Shown: one piece after another, positions 25,540 to 37,634 of the stretch
Position numbering within the stretch: the first letter of the stretch is position 1
Layout: each line of letters starts with the position of its first letter
NCBI GenBank assembly: GCA_026874595.1
Contig: CM049316.1
Location: 74,427,176-74,491,175 of the forward strand
DNA length: 64,000 nucleotides
Direction of reading: 5' to 3'
DNA from: Sipunculus nudus
Taxonomy: Eukaryota > Annelida > Sipuncula > Golfingiida > Sipunculidae
The notes under the pieces: model-generated
Seen by the model: the letters and a program-made list of their open reading frames with translations, nothing else
What the model was told of the DNA's origin: nothing
Database searches by the model: none
Program-made: the position numbers and the translations under genes

Positions 25540-26267
25540 CATATTTACATTTCCTCTCTGCTATTTAATCATATAATCATTTATTCTGACTATCTGCACA
25601 TGCAGATAATCCATTTTTATCACTTAAACTGATCTGGTAAAGTCGGTAATGCATGAGCAGAGTTTATTTCTGTGAAGTTCTTGTTTTAGTGGGCAAAGTT
25701 TAAATGTTCGTGTCCATTAAGTTAGGATGTTATAGGATAAATTACTACACTTCTCTAAGAAAAACATGGACAGCGTAGCAAATAAACTTCACGATCTGTA
25801 CAGAAACATTACTTTTGTGTTCTATATAGACTTGTCCTCTCGTGTTTTTCTAATGTTATTTTCTTGTATGCGGGGCACCGGGGGCGATACATACTTCAGC
25901 ACGTATACATATATACACATTCCTGTGTGTAAAATTAAAGAAATAACCTGTTATCTCTTTGCTTACAATCCGGTGATATCCAGGGGGCTTTCGATTTATA
26001 GTCCCATTGCCCGGCAACGAAATTCCGAGGATGTCCTCCAGACCAAATATAAAGCATGAAGTACCGCGGCATGAGGGATACACGTTTCCTGGTATGTTAA
26101 ATTCTTATGTTTAAGAGTAAAAATTGTTTCCTCGATAGCATTGAACAATCTGAGTGCTAGTGACTACATTGATAAAATTTAAAGTGACTGACCTACCTTA
26201 TTTATTTATCAATTACAAATAATGTACAGTGACTTATCCTCAAGTCATTAACGAGTTACCTATCACC

Positions 26268-26545
26268 GGTTTCTTTAGTCTAGGGGAACAACACAAGCCT
26301 CAAAGCCATGCAGGAGGTCGTGAGTTCGAATCTCAGCAGTTGCTTTTAGATTTTTCACGGTCGGAAGAGCGCTTTGCGAGCTTAATGGGAAGGCCTTGCC
26401 AAACGTAAGAGTTTCACTAACAGACAAGTGCCCCTTTCGGGTATTCCTCGGTGGTATGACCGAGCAATGTCGACAGTTACACACCCAGGGCCCGCAGGTG
26501 CAGTGGTCTTCGAGCCTGGTTAAAATCCGGATATTAAATGAGAGG
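26268..26545 (+). mobile_element. tRNA-derived SINE-like element
   Basis: GAGTTCGAATCTC at about 26322 is a good RNA polymerase III B box. About 45 nt upstream TAGTCTAGGGGAACA resembles an A box. The sequence downstream (body from TTTTTCACGGTCGG to GAGCCTGG) is not tRNA, so this is a SINE head and body rather than a tRNA gene. Family not named. Confidence 0.5.
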
Positions 26546-26559
26546 AAGCGGATAACGTA

Positions 26560-28613
26560 GTCCGGAACTGGAATGGAATTAAGAAGATATGAATATTTGG
26601 TAAAATATATTGAGGTGGTTACCTAAAAAATGTTCATTATATAAAAAGGCTTATATTTGTGACAGAAAAGGTATATTTATCTCTGAAAATTGATAAATTG
26701 CTGTTGTAGTAATTTCAGGATTATAAATATGTTTTTTTTATCACATTTATCAGTATATTGACACTTGATTAACAGTCATTTATTATAGGTCGTGGGAGGA
26801 ATATGGTATTAAATTGGAACGTTCAGTTGCATGTTGTTACTCAGAGCTCATCTCCCCCGTTGTAAACGAACACTAACTTGTTTTGGCCTGATATCCCTCA
26901 CTTAACCTCAGAACCGCACGCTGTGTGAGCATTCACTGACTTAGCGTGTCACAGGTCCGGTGTCGTACAGTAACACCAGTCATAGGACGTCCAACTCCGA
27001 AACGGTAGGTCCCTTTTATGTAGTCAGATAATATTAAACATAATGGAAAAGTAAAATTATCGATAACAATGGTTAAATGGTCTTCCGTTCGCATGCACCC
27101 ACACACATATATTTATTCAATGTGTATATATATATACGTATTTGGTTATCTTATTCCTTGAAAGGTTTTAATGTGTTGTTAAGTGGTGATACATACTCTG
27201 ATCTCAAACATTCGGTATGTCAAAAATGTATACACAAGGAAGAATCCTTTAAAGAATCAATGATCCATTTAATGGTTAATGTATGTTTAGAGATATTTAG
27301 CGTTAACGGTAAACATATGCCAAATAGTGTGCAAACAATTGTGCACAGTTTGTACAGTTATTATGACTGTCTTATATATATATATATTTTTTTTTCAAAA
27401 TCGCATAGACAATTTAATGTTAAATGTCGCTGACCCCTTATCTTTCACAACACAATCATACCCCGAGGCTTATGAAAGAATCAATGGCTGAAGTTAAAAA
27501 AAAAACTCTAAAGATAACTTCTAATGCATGCAAAATTAGTAGTTAATATAGTAAGTTTTTTTTTGTAAAATTGTTAGTTCCAACTACTTCTATAGTATTT
27601 GTAATGCACTGTCTGTCTGGCATATACGTAGTTCCTCTCGAGTTACTCCGCCTGTGTTTTATGGCCTCTTTTTAGTGACTTGCACTCACTCCCCTTCCAT
27701 ACAGTATTCCTTTCACATGCCTGTTTCCTCTCATTGGTTTATTATCCGTCATCATTCCCATATGTCAGCAGATATTCTCACCGCGATTCATGGGTAGGAC
27801 ATTACGTATTATATACACCTGTATATATCTTATACCATATTATATCTTATATCGATTCAAAGCCGTTAATACTACTCCAGGCCCGGAAGAAGCCTTCTCA
27901 GATGAAGATGCATGAAACTTATTTTAATTTTTATATAAAATGTAAGGGGTCAGCTTCAAAATTATGTTTATACTTTGGCCTCAGTATACGACTTTTTTCA
28001 ACACAAGGAGGTGTGGGTAAAAAACACAAGGCAGCAATATTCCCTTATATGTTAATAAAACACCGGCAGGCACGGGATTAAAAACGAGAGTCAAAAATGA
28101 AAATCCGTAACATTCATTTATCCAACCTGTTGTCTTTACAATGTTCTGTAATGCCAAAACTAAATAAACAAGTACACGGATCAGTCAACAAACGAGATCA
28201 TTCAAACACAGAGAACTGATTACCATGTGACGACAAAGATTATGATATAAGAATTAATAAATGTGACTATGAAATTCTTCGGGAGTCAAATTTTCGGAAA
28301 CAATATAGAATAATAAACGTAAAATACTTGTCATTGTGACATTATCAAGGGTGATCATGATTTCTGAAAAAAAAATTCGAAAGGTGAAACTACAGGGGCA
28401 GATCCAGAGATATTGGAAAGTGTCCGAAACTGGGAAATGTCGGACAGACGCGGGTTTTTATACAGCGATCAAAAGCGGGGAATATAGTTTTGGTGGGTGG
28501 GCTATTTTTAAAGACGGACCTATTATGAACAAATCTAGGATGCTGTCAGTTTGCAGGTTTAAAATAATAAAAAGTTTGTAGGGATTTGTGATGCGTTGCG
28601 ATGATACTTATTA
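26560..28613. other. Intergenic, nothing recognised
   Basis: AT-rich DNA with short chance ORFs (27077-27433, 27680-28081, 28336-28581). None has flanking splice signals or motifs I recognise. Confidence 0.5.
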
Positions 28614-30256
28614 GGGCCCCGCTTGAAAAGCGGGTGCCCTATAGTAATCGACCTGTCCGTCTGTCTGTCTGTCGTGCCGTCTAGCTGTCCGTCTGTCCGT
28701 CCGTCCGTTCACAAATTCTTTTCCGGATGATAACTCCAGTTAGGATTGACGGATTGAGTTCAAACCTGAAACATGTATTAACCATCCATTATGGAAGATC
28801 CCTATCGATTTTGCGGTCCAGAGGTCAAAGGTCAAAAAGGTTATTCACAGTTTGGTGTTAAATTTTAGGTCCCTCTTTCAGCAGGGCGCCGGGCAGAAAT
28901 CATAATTGTAACCATAACTGTTTTTTTCCACCTTAACAGTAGGACAGGTCCTCATGTCAACAGCAACGAGGCATGATATATGGTCATAGTCAGCCATTTA
29001 TCTGTAAGTTATGCGGTAAAAACCATTACTGAACACCCAGTAAGGTTGCACTCTCTTAGCAAATATGCATGCAAAAGGACACACATTGTTGACACAATAA
29101 CTCGTAAAAAGTATTTCATATGAGGTCCCCAGACTCACGGCAGTGATGGACCTTTTGATGAACTACATCATGTTTGAAGATGGGTAACCTTGATGGATTC
29201 TCAAGGTCACAGAGATGATAATGCTAAAATGATGTTAACCAAATAGCTCACAAACAATTTGGCTAACACTCACTGAACTTGCACCAGTAATGTTTGTTAT
29301 GAAGGGCTAGGTTAAGTTCGAAGATGGATGACCTTGACAGAGGCGATAATTCTTAAATGATGTTAATGCAATAACCTCCAAAGAATTTGTGAACAATCAA
29401 ATTCGTTTCTGCATAATAACTCCCCTAACATATGATGGATAGGATTCAAACATAAGATGTATCACCCATGGCCTAAGGGAGAAGCTTATTGATATTTGGG
29501 TCAGAAGGAAAAAAAAAGTAATACACAGTTTGTTGTTCAGTTGCTGGTGTCTCCTTCAGCAGGCCAGAAATGGATGAATCTTTTTCGAGTCACTCGTGTA
29601 CAGCGGCATTACATTTTCACAGCATATTTTGTACAAACAATTTGATGATTCCCCAGAAAAGGATACACTGGCCCAACGCACTACAGTGGCTCTCATTTAG
29701 ACCATGTTTGGACAAATCTATCTCCACTCCCAACATCTCAAGGAATTTGGACCTATTATAGTGACCATCAACAAATTTACATTGAAATTCATATGTAGCC
29801 ATTCTACACATCACAGCGCATCTGTAGACCCAAGCCCAAGAACAGCTGAATCTCACTTCAAGAGAATGACCATTTTATCTGACACTACTAACCAACAGCT
29901 GACTCTCTCTAATACTACAAGCTTCATGCACAGACTCAAGCCTCGTATATAATAAGGCCAATTCAACATACAAATACTGGAAAAATATTTGACACGGCCA
30001 AGACTTCAACCAAGAATAATTGGCACAGGTAATATAGAAATGCAGAAACTAAAAATGCATGCAGTTCTTTTATATCATTATTTTGATAGTTTTGAACATT
30101 ATCACTTTACCATATCTTTTCTTCCAGTTTATACACTTCAGCTGTTCTTTACACGTTCTTTAATTTTCAAATATCACTATTTCAGCCCATATATCACCAA
30201 AGTACACCAAATTCACAGTACTTCAAATTATAAAGACTGCATCTTTTGCGGGGCCC
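28614..30256. mobile_element. Non-autonomous DNA element with GGGCCCCGC inverted termini
   Basis: The left end GGGCCCCGCTTG and the right end GCGGGGCCC are inverted, and both are flanked by TTA (28611-28613, 30257-30259). A 3-bp TWA-type duplication with GGGCC termini fits PIF/Harbinger but is not proof. The inside carries CCGT/CTGT repeats near 28650-28710 and two related blocks (about 28720-28890 and 29410-29570) with ATAACTCC, AGGTCA and TTCAGCAGG words. No transposase ORF was seen. Confidence 0.6.
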
Positions 30257-31893
30257 TTACTGACCTGTCAGTTTTCTAGTCTATAAAGTCCACTTGTATA
30301 ACAATAACCGTGTGCTGCATGCAATATTTGACTCCATTTTTCATTAAACTAAGAGCAATTCCTTGAGTATATTTCATCGATTGAAAAGTGATCTTCAAAC
30401 CAATATTTACCTTTTTTATTAAGAAACCAATTCAGCTCAATAGATTTCGTTAATATATGTACATGTATTTTTATAGTCAACGGCAATAAAGTAGTTTAAG
30501 TGTGCAACTGCACGGTACGCTTATGGGCCTCGTGTTGTGATATCGTTTCAAATAGTTTTAGATTTGGTACCATCTTTTGCCCCAAAACACAAAGACATAG
30601 GATATTTTTCTTTTAAAGGTAAATATACAATGCTGGTATAAAGGGCACTATTAGTGCAAGTACAACTTAATATGTAATATGCACTAACGGTATTTTCGAT
30701 CCGCATATCTTGGTTTATAAGGTTTTTCTTGATTATACTTTTACCGAGATGATATACCCCTGTAGCGTTATCAAAGCAAGTCCTATCATCCAGTTCATCC
30801 AACGTCTGTAGGCCTATTCAAGTTCTATATGCATAGGCCTCACCATTCCATTGGATTTGGATTGTATGCATTTAAGAGCAAATCTACATTTTTGTGTTCC
30901 CCTGGGTACCTCACCCCTCCTTGAACCAAATACTGGTGAGGCTGTACATAGCCTGTACTACCTCACAGCTACTCTGTATGTGTTTACCGTATTTCCCTGA
31001 TAAGACGCCGGCCTTAAATAGTCGCCTGTCTTATTCACTCGGGGCAAAACAATGTCTAAGAAAAATAAACGCCGCGTTTAAATATATACCGGTCTTGTTC
31101 AGAGGCCGGGTGTCAGAGTAGTTTCCATATTTGCTGCAGATACCTTTTCCCGTCACTATAATTGGTGCCTTTAATTGAACAAAACTGTTCAAATACGTTT
31201 GGACACATATTTTTGTGTAGTATGAAGACATCAAATGCAGGTGTCAAGCGGTACAATTTGTAGCTGCTGTCAAGTAAAATTACGCTCCTTGCTTTTATTT
31301 TTTTAATTGCGTCCCCAGTGTTACCAAAACCACGCTCCTGAGCTAATCTGAACAATTAAAAAAGTATTATATATATGATTAAATTAGATATATGATTTTT
31401 TTATACATTCTCTTGTACAAAAGTTGGGGTTAATCTCCTCTTATACACGTGTATAAAGCATCTGAAAAGCTTTGAAGAGTGCTCACTAGAAACAAATCTT
31501 AGTATTTCTCGACTCCAAGATAAGACTGCAACTTTTAATAGACTGGTCAAATTCGGCCTTAACTGTCATTTCATGAATGGTCGGGTCATATTTCATATTT
31601 TGAAACATTAAAAAGAGGATAGGCACTGTCTTGCCTTTTACAAAATGGTGCGTAATGGAGTCCCTTATACGTGTGTATGATATGATAAACCCGCGACATT
31701 GACTCCCTTGATCCGCACAGCGCAGACCACACTACGCAAAATCTGATTGACTTCAGTATACGACTCTGCTGGTTAGGGTATGTGGGCTTTAAAACCTGCG
31801 ACCGGGAACTCTAAATACACAAGTATTGAAAAGAGTAATGCAGCCCGTTCAGATATGTTGGATAAGAAATGTTTCAAGGCAAAATGCATAGCG
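30257..31893. other. Intergenic, nothing else recognised
   Basis: Apart from the relic at 30985-31120 I see no gene, tRNA or structured repeat here. Confidence 0.5.
30985..31120 (+). repeat. Interspersed repeat relic (GCGCC/GACGCC words)
   Basis: TACCGTATTTCCC followed by ATAAGACGCCGGCCTTAAATAG and related words, which looks like a degraded copy of a widespread animal interspersed repeat. Any ORF across it is an artefact. Confidence 0.4.
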
Positions 31894-32697
31894 TGTAAAG
31901 GCAGGCATACAAGTTGCGACCCGACTCAACAGGTCAAAAACTATTTAGTTGAGTTGAGTTGAGTCGCATCGCAAAGTGTATGCGCGAAAACGACCCGACT
32001 CAACCAGAGTCGGCATAAGTCGGCGTCAGTTTTTGTTTTCTGGCAGTGTCAGAAAAAAATCGTTTCCAGTTGAGTCGCGTCTTTAAGAAACACAGTCAGC
32101 AAACAATCCCAGCTACATCTCTGATCACATGAGTACCTCGGTCATGTGATCTTCTTGGCCAAAATCGTATGGTGCAGAGAAAGACGACATTACATTACAT
32201 GAGCACTATGTGCGCACTATATATGAATATATATAGACCTGTACAGCCAATGTCACCAGTACAATGGCAACATAATATCAATATGCTTCATGTTCACGGA
32301 TGTAGAATATATAGTGTATATCACAGGACATTGAATACTATTTTATAGACTAAAATTATATCAAACTAAAATTATATCAAAATAAATACGTTCAGCTATG
32401 CGATGGGAAGAATTGAAAGGGCGAGGTACAGATACATACATATAAACTGATAAATAAAATTACATGTATTAATGACTTTGCTTTCATTTGTCACAAGCGT
32501 ATCACCATTTTTGTTGATTTGAATGTACCGCCTCTGCTGTCGATCCAGTTGAGTCGAGTCGTTATGTGTATGCACCCCAGTTGTCGTCAGTCTGCAGGGT
32601 CAAAAAACTGGAAGAAACTGTAGAAAACTCGAGGAAACCTGTTCAGTCGGGCCAAGTTGAGTTGAGTCGAGTCGCAACGTGTAAGCCGAGCTTAACA
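31894..32697. mobile_element. MITE with inverted ends ending in GTTGCGACNCGACTC
   Basis: The left end TGTAAAGGCAGGCATACAAG then TTGCGACCCGACTCAAC mirrors the right end, where GTTGAGTTGAGTCGAGTCGC is followed by AACGTGTAAGCC. GAGTCG words recur inside (about 31955-32065, 32540-32560). No ORF. The target duplication is not clear, so the outer limits are approximate. Confidence 0.55.
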
Positions 32698-34990
32698 TGT
32701 ATGGGTATTTTTGTGATGAGGAATATTTTGTAAGCATACGCATGTGAAATGTAACGGAAGGTGTTTCCTTGAAATGTAAGGGGGGGGGGGGGGGGGAAGA
32801 AGCTCCCAAAACCGTGTTTGCATTCACTTAATTACTTGGCCCATATTCCTAGGTTCATTCATGCAAAGTGACTTAGCATAACATTTGTGAATATTGTAGC
32901 GACCCTAGCTCCGGCCAGGGCTAGTGTGACAACCGAGGTGGGTTAACTGGACAAGTGGCTGTAAGGCGTCTTCTCGTTGTGATTAGGTCGATGGGTGGTT
33001 TGGTCGCCACTAGCCATATATCAGCCCACCAGGCGGAACGATCTCTGGATTGGGGCTGCTATGTACAGAATGAAGAATTCAGGGGGGAGGGTTGCTGCAG
33101 TCTTGCAGCGCTGACATATATAGTAAACAATACAAGCATCACAGATAAATGGAGTCCGTACGTGGCGGAGTCCGTACGTGGCGGACTAGGGGGAGGGGAG
33201 TTAAGCAGGGGCCTCAATGTATAATAAAAGACGGAACTACAAATACAAATTTAAATTATTGGGTTTATTGAATTTACACAGCAATCAAACATGTAATGGT
33301 GATGGTCAGAGCAGCTGTGTCATTATACAACAGTCCTGCCTAAGCTGTATCCAACAATAACAGGTTTACCAATTAATGACCCCCTAAATCTACGTAAAAC
33401 AGCCTTGTAAACTAGCCAACTCCGTCACGGAGAGCCAGTTACTAGTGAAGAAATGTATTCTTACCGCGTTAACTGCGTCCTAACTTCTAAGCATCAATTA
33501 AAATTACGTCCAGTTCCTTCTGTGTTACGCGCACCTCTCCCTGGTTTGTTAAAAACTGCGCAATTCCTAAACACATGTCCAGCATTTTTAATATTAATCC
33601 ACGTAGGGTAATTTGGTCAGATTTACCTGTTATTACATTATAAATCCCTCCCTGTATCAATCCGCGACAACCCGGTTACTTTTCTGTCAATCATGCGTCG
33701 GCATATAGTCCCAGTTTTCAAGCATAAAAAAAGCTATTTATCTTTACCTTTTACGTAATCAAAAATACAATTCTTACCAGCAATTAATACTAATGTTACT
33801 AGCTTAATTTATAATAGGTGAAAGATGAAATTTATTTTCATAGAAACTGACCATAGCACGATAAACGGTCGCTTGTAAGACAAAACACGACAGCGGTACA
33901 CGACTGCCGAGACAGGTTGGTCCATTAATGGAAACAGGGGTGTCGGGTTGAAATCACCACAGCAATAGCCCGTATTGAGAGAAAACCTGTATTATATTAA
34001 CATAAAAAAAAGAAAGATGATGATCAATTAAGCCTTTTGCCTGTATGGCTTAACAGCGAGCACGGAAGATGCACATATAACCTAGCGACAGCTTGTCACC
34101 CCAAACGTCGATTTTAGATATACTGAAGACGATGGGCCCTATCAGTTTATTTCCGAAGGCCTGAGTGTCATGTTGTCATGGCTACATATAACCGTGCCCA
34201 AGGTGTTGCTCATGGTTTTGACCTACTCGCTTATCTCAGCCACGCTCCCCACTCAATGAACTCAGCAAGCATCCGCTAGTACCCAGCTTGCCTGCATCGA
34301 AAACGTCACAATATTCCTTGATGACGTACTACGTTCGTATTCAAATATGGATCATGTGCAGGATCCGTACCAAATTCTAATCGATTATCTTTTAGTCCAT
34401 TCCCGAAATGCCCTGAATATTCCACGAGAATCCGTTTGTGATTGCCCGGGTTATGTAGTGAATTAACAACACACACACACACAAACACACATATAATACC
34501 ACCTGGAATAATTGCTCGAAAAAAAAAAAAAACAGAGCAAGCCAAATTATACCCAGTTTTTGTAACCCCGGATCATGTGGATACTTCATTAAAATATGTG
34601 ACCAACGACAAATAAATAAAGCCGCGGTCAGATTTCGTTGCATAGGTAAAGCTGTGATAAAAGCTAAACCGGCTCATTGATACGGAACGTTAAACATATC
34701 TTTTATGATTCATTTTATTTTCATTGCATGATAGATAAATAAAACGTTTTCTATGCGAGTCGCAATAGATATTTCGCTCTTTTCCGACAGGTTGTCAGAT
34801 ATGTATTTGGATATCGAGTGCAGGATCATTTATTGCAGAAAACCTGTGTTTATCCGCAATTTTCTTTTAATTTTAGGTCACAGCTGTGCAGAGCACAAGG
34901 ATTACTATTTATTGCACTGCGCAATCCACTTTAGCGAATAAAATTAATAAGACAAACTTATTTTTAAAAAAAAAACATCTCTTCCCGCAG
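32698..34990. repeat. Repeat-rich DNA, copy of a dispersed family shared with 62 kb
   Basis: 33091-33137 and 33147-33185 match, in inverted orientation, 62941-62999 and 62264-62295. 34140-34190 matches 62215-62260 in direct orientation. 34090-34135 resembles 58250-58310. A G-run of 17 lies at 32780-32796 and a third copy of the 22.6-kb repeat at 34340-34500. The ORF at 32955-33224 lies in the repeat and is not treated as a gene. Confidence 0.55.
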
Positions 34991-35009
34991 GTTCCTTAAA
35001 AGTGACACG

Positions 35010-36438
35010 ATGGGACTACTTTCCGGTCGCAGTGCTGCTCACCCAACAGACAGATTCATCCGCAATGTTGCGGTGGTTGTTGTCGTGGTTCTCTTCGGGC
35101 TACTGCTGTGGGATCAGACAAACAGAGCAAGCAAGCCAAAAGGTAGTATACTGCCAAACACACGTATACACGAACATGCCCTCATGTAGGCATGTACATA
35201 TACACACATGTATTTCCATGTATTATGATAATCTTGACTGAAGATGTATTAAGACCTCCTAGCGCTCCCGTTGGTAGGGTCACTGACCCATTCCCTGACG
35301 CTCTGTAGGCGAATTTTGAGGAATTCTGTTGACGAAGATGCCGCAAAGCCAAGCAGGAAGCCAATCCAGCCGTCTACGTGCCCCGGGGGGGGGGGGGCGG
35401 GGGGGGGGGGAGTAGCGATATCAGTGGAGTCCGGAGAACAACAGCATCCACAGGCACAAACGTGGTTCCAAGCCCGCACATCCGTCAACCCGCGAGACAG
35501 CTCAGACAACGCCCAGCAGAATCCCCCGTACGACATTACCGATACGTAACGTTATATCGTCATTAGTATATATATCTTATACACTTAAACACTAGATCTT
35601 TTGGAAGTGGATTTTTGCTATACATGGACCACATGCATCATTTGACTGAACGGTTTAAAGGTCACAGCAGTTACGCTGGTGTATGTTTAATGGGAACATA
35701 GGCTGAGCTACTGTGTATACACACAGCCCCTGGCCACCAGTGTAGCAGCATCAGTATCATGTTACACACTCAGTGTGACCGGGGCTCTGATAAACCTGTG
35801 TTTATAACAAGATCTCCTGTATGTTTTCCATCATATATTTTTTATTAAAAATACACCCAAGACAATATTTATATGCACTGAAAGGTAATTTTCTCAGGAA
35901 TTTGAACATACAAGTTATATTTTTATTCATCTGAGGAGCAACACTACAGAATGAGTTAACAACACAAACTACTACACCATTCTTGTTGTCACTGTAAAAA
36001 CAAATCATTCCATGAAATTAAAGATACAGTCTAAGTGACTACACAAGCACTTGTATTTTTATAACAACCAAATTTTCAGAGAACAATTACACTATATTTC
36101 ACAAAAGATGTGTGCTTTCAATATGTTGATTTAATTTTTTTTCTAAAGAGACAGAGTTATCAGAAATTGAGGTATATTTGCTGTCAGTCACATACAAATA
36201 ATAAGGAATTTCATGCCTGAAACCCATTGGATGTCAATCATTTGAACAAAGAAGTATATTTAACATTTATATGAGAACATATGTGTTATATGAAACACTT
36301 ATGATACTTGTAAATATGTTGAAGTGGATAAATGCGAATAATGACTGAAAAAATACAAAAAATATTACAAAATAATATTGTTTTAAGTGATGAAAAATGA
36401 TCCATTTATGGTCATATATACATGTCATCAGTAATGTA

Positions 36439-36473
<35 letters not shown>

Positions 36474-37545
36474 TACAGTAAATAAAAATGAAACCTGGCC
36501 TCTATAAAATATTTTGTCATTCTGTACACAAGTAACATCATATACTCGTACCAACTATTTTCTATAAATATTGTTTCTCTTTGGGTAAGGCCTAAAGGCT
36601 ATAATTTCTTTCCTTAACCTGTGATTAATCAGAGGTGCTTTTAGATTTTCTCTTTTTGATTGCTGGAATTTCAGCTTGAATCTCTGGAGCACACTGTGTA
36701 TGCTGCTCCTTTATTGTCGAAAGCAGTCTTGAAACTGGATTTTTAATTGCCCATGTTGCCCTTTTAATTTTATTGATGACGGCATGGATCCCTTCCCCTC
36801 CCTGTTCTCCATGAAGACCCATCCCATAGCCCCACTTCCGAATCCAAGATACAACATGATCCTCCAAAAAATGGTGTTTCGGTGTGAGAGGGTGACTTAG
36901 ATGGCGCCGGTAATAGCTGAGGTATGAATCTATCTTCTGCTCTGGAAAGACGAATTTATAAACACATATTTAAATGCATGTATTTTATGCGTATTCTTTA
37001 TAATGAATGGGTAAATCATATATGTTATATATGAATAATCAAAGATTAAAATCTTACCTATTATATCACACTCCTCAGCAGATATGGCCCTATCCCGGGA
37101 AACCATTCTGTGAACTGCAGCAAACCGCTTATTCAGCATTTTATAAGTTTGTGCAGTCACAAAGGCTTTGTTCACAATCAAGGCATTGTCTGTGTACACC
37201 TTAACTTTTGTGACCATCTTGTCGCATAGGTTATTGTAGACTGGTTCCTGAAACAATATGGACATATTTTTTTAGACCAATGCTGCTGTCTTTTTAATTA
37301 TTTTAAACCAATAAAATTATAATGTTTGATATTGATATAGATACAGAAATTGCATACATACCTGTAGGTATTTGTGACAGTGGTTTCCGACAAAGCTGTG
37401 GCTGTGGTAAGCTTGCACAACGATGCCACTGGTTTCTAAGGTCTGATCTAATGTTCTTGTCACTGGTCCTACTCTCATTTCCGATGTTGGTGGATTCTGA
37501 AGGGTCTTCTGTTTTCTTTCCTTTATATGAAATAAATATAATATA

Positions 37546-37634
<89 letters not shown>

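Larger units (their letters stand above)
19632..26267. other. Gene-free stretch with simple repeats
   Basis: No exon chain or conserved protein motif was found on either strand. It holds a dispersed repeat (20500-20640, 22560-22740), a minisatellite (21235-21355), G/C homopolymers (20358-20370, 21844-21862, 23160-23172), a pyrimidine-rich tract (24370-24950) and a TC microsatellite. The 66-codon frame at 21956-22156 has no recognisable feature. Confidence 0.55.

Noticed and set aside
26290-26345. Functional tRNA gene
   Set aside because: A good B box, but no acceptor-stem pairing and SINE-like body sequence follows.
35271-35549. Glycine-rich ORF as an extra innexin exon
   Set aside because: Its acceptor phase does not match exon 1 and the frame depends on two long G-runs. 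Exon 1 to exon 2 already gives a full protein.
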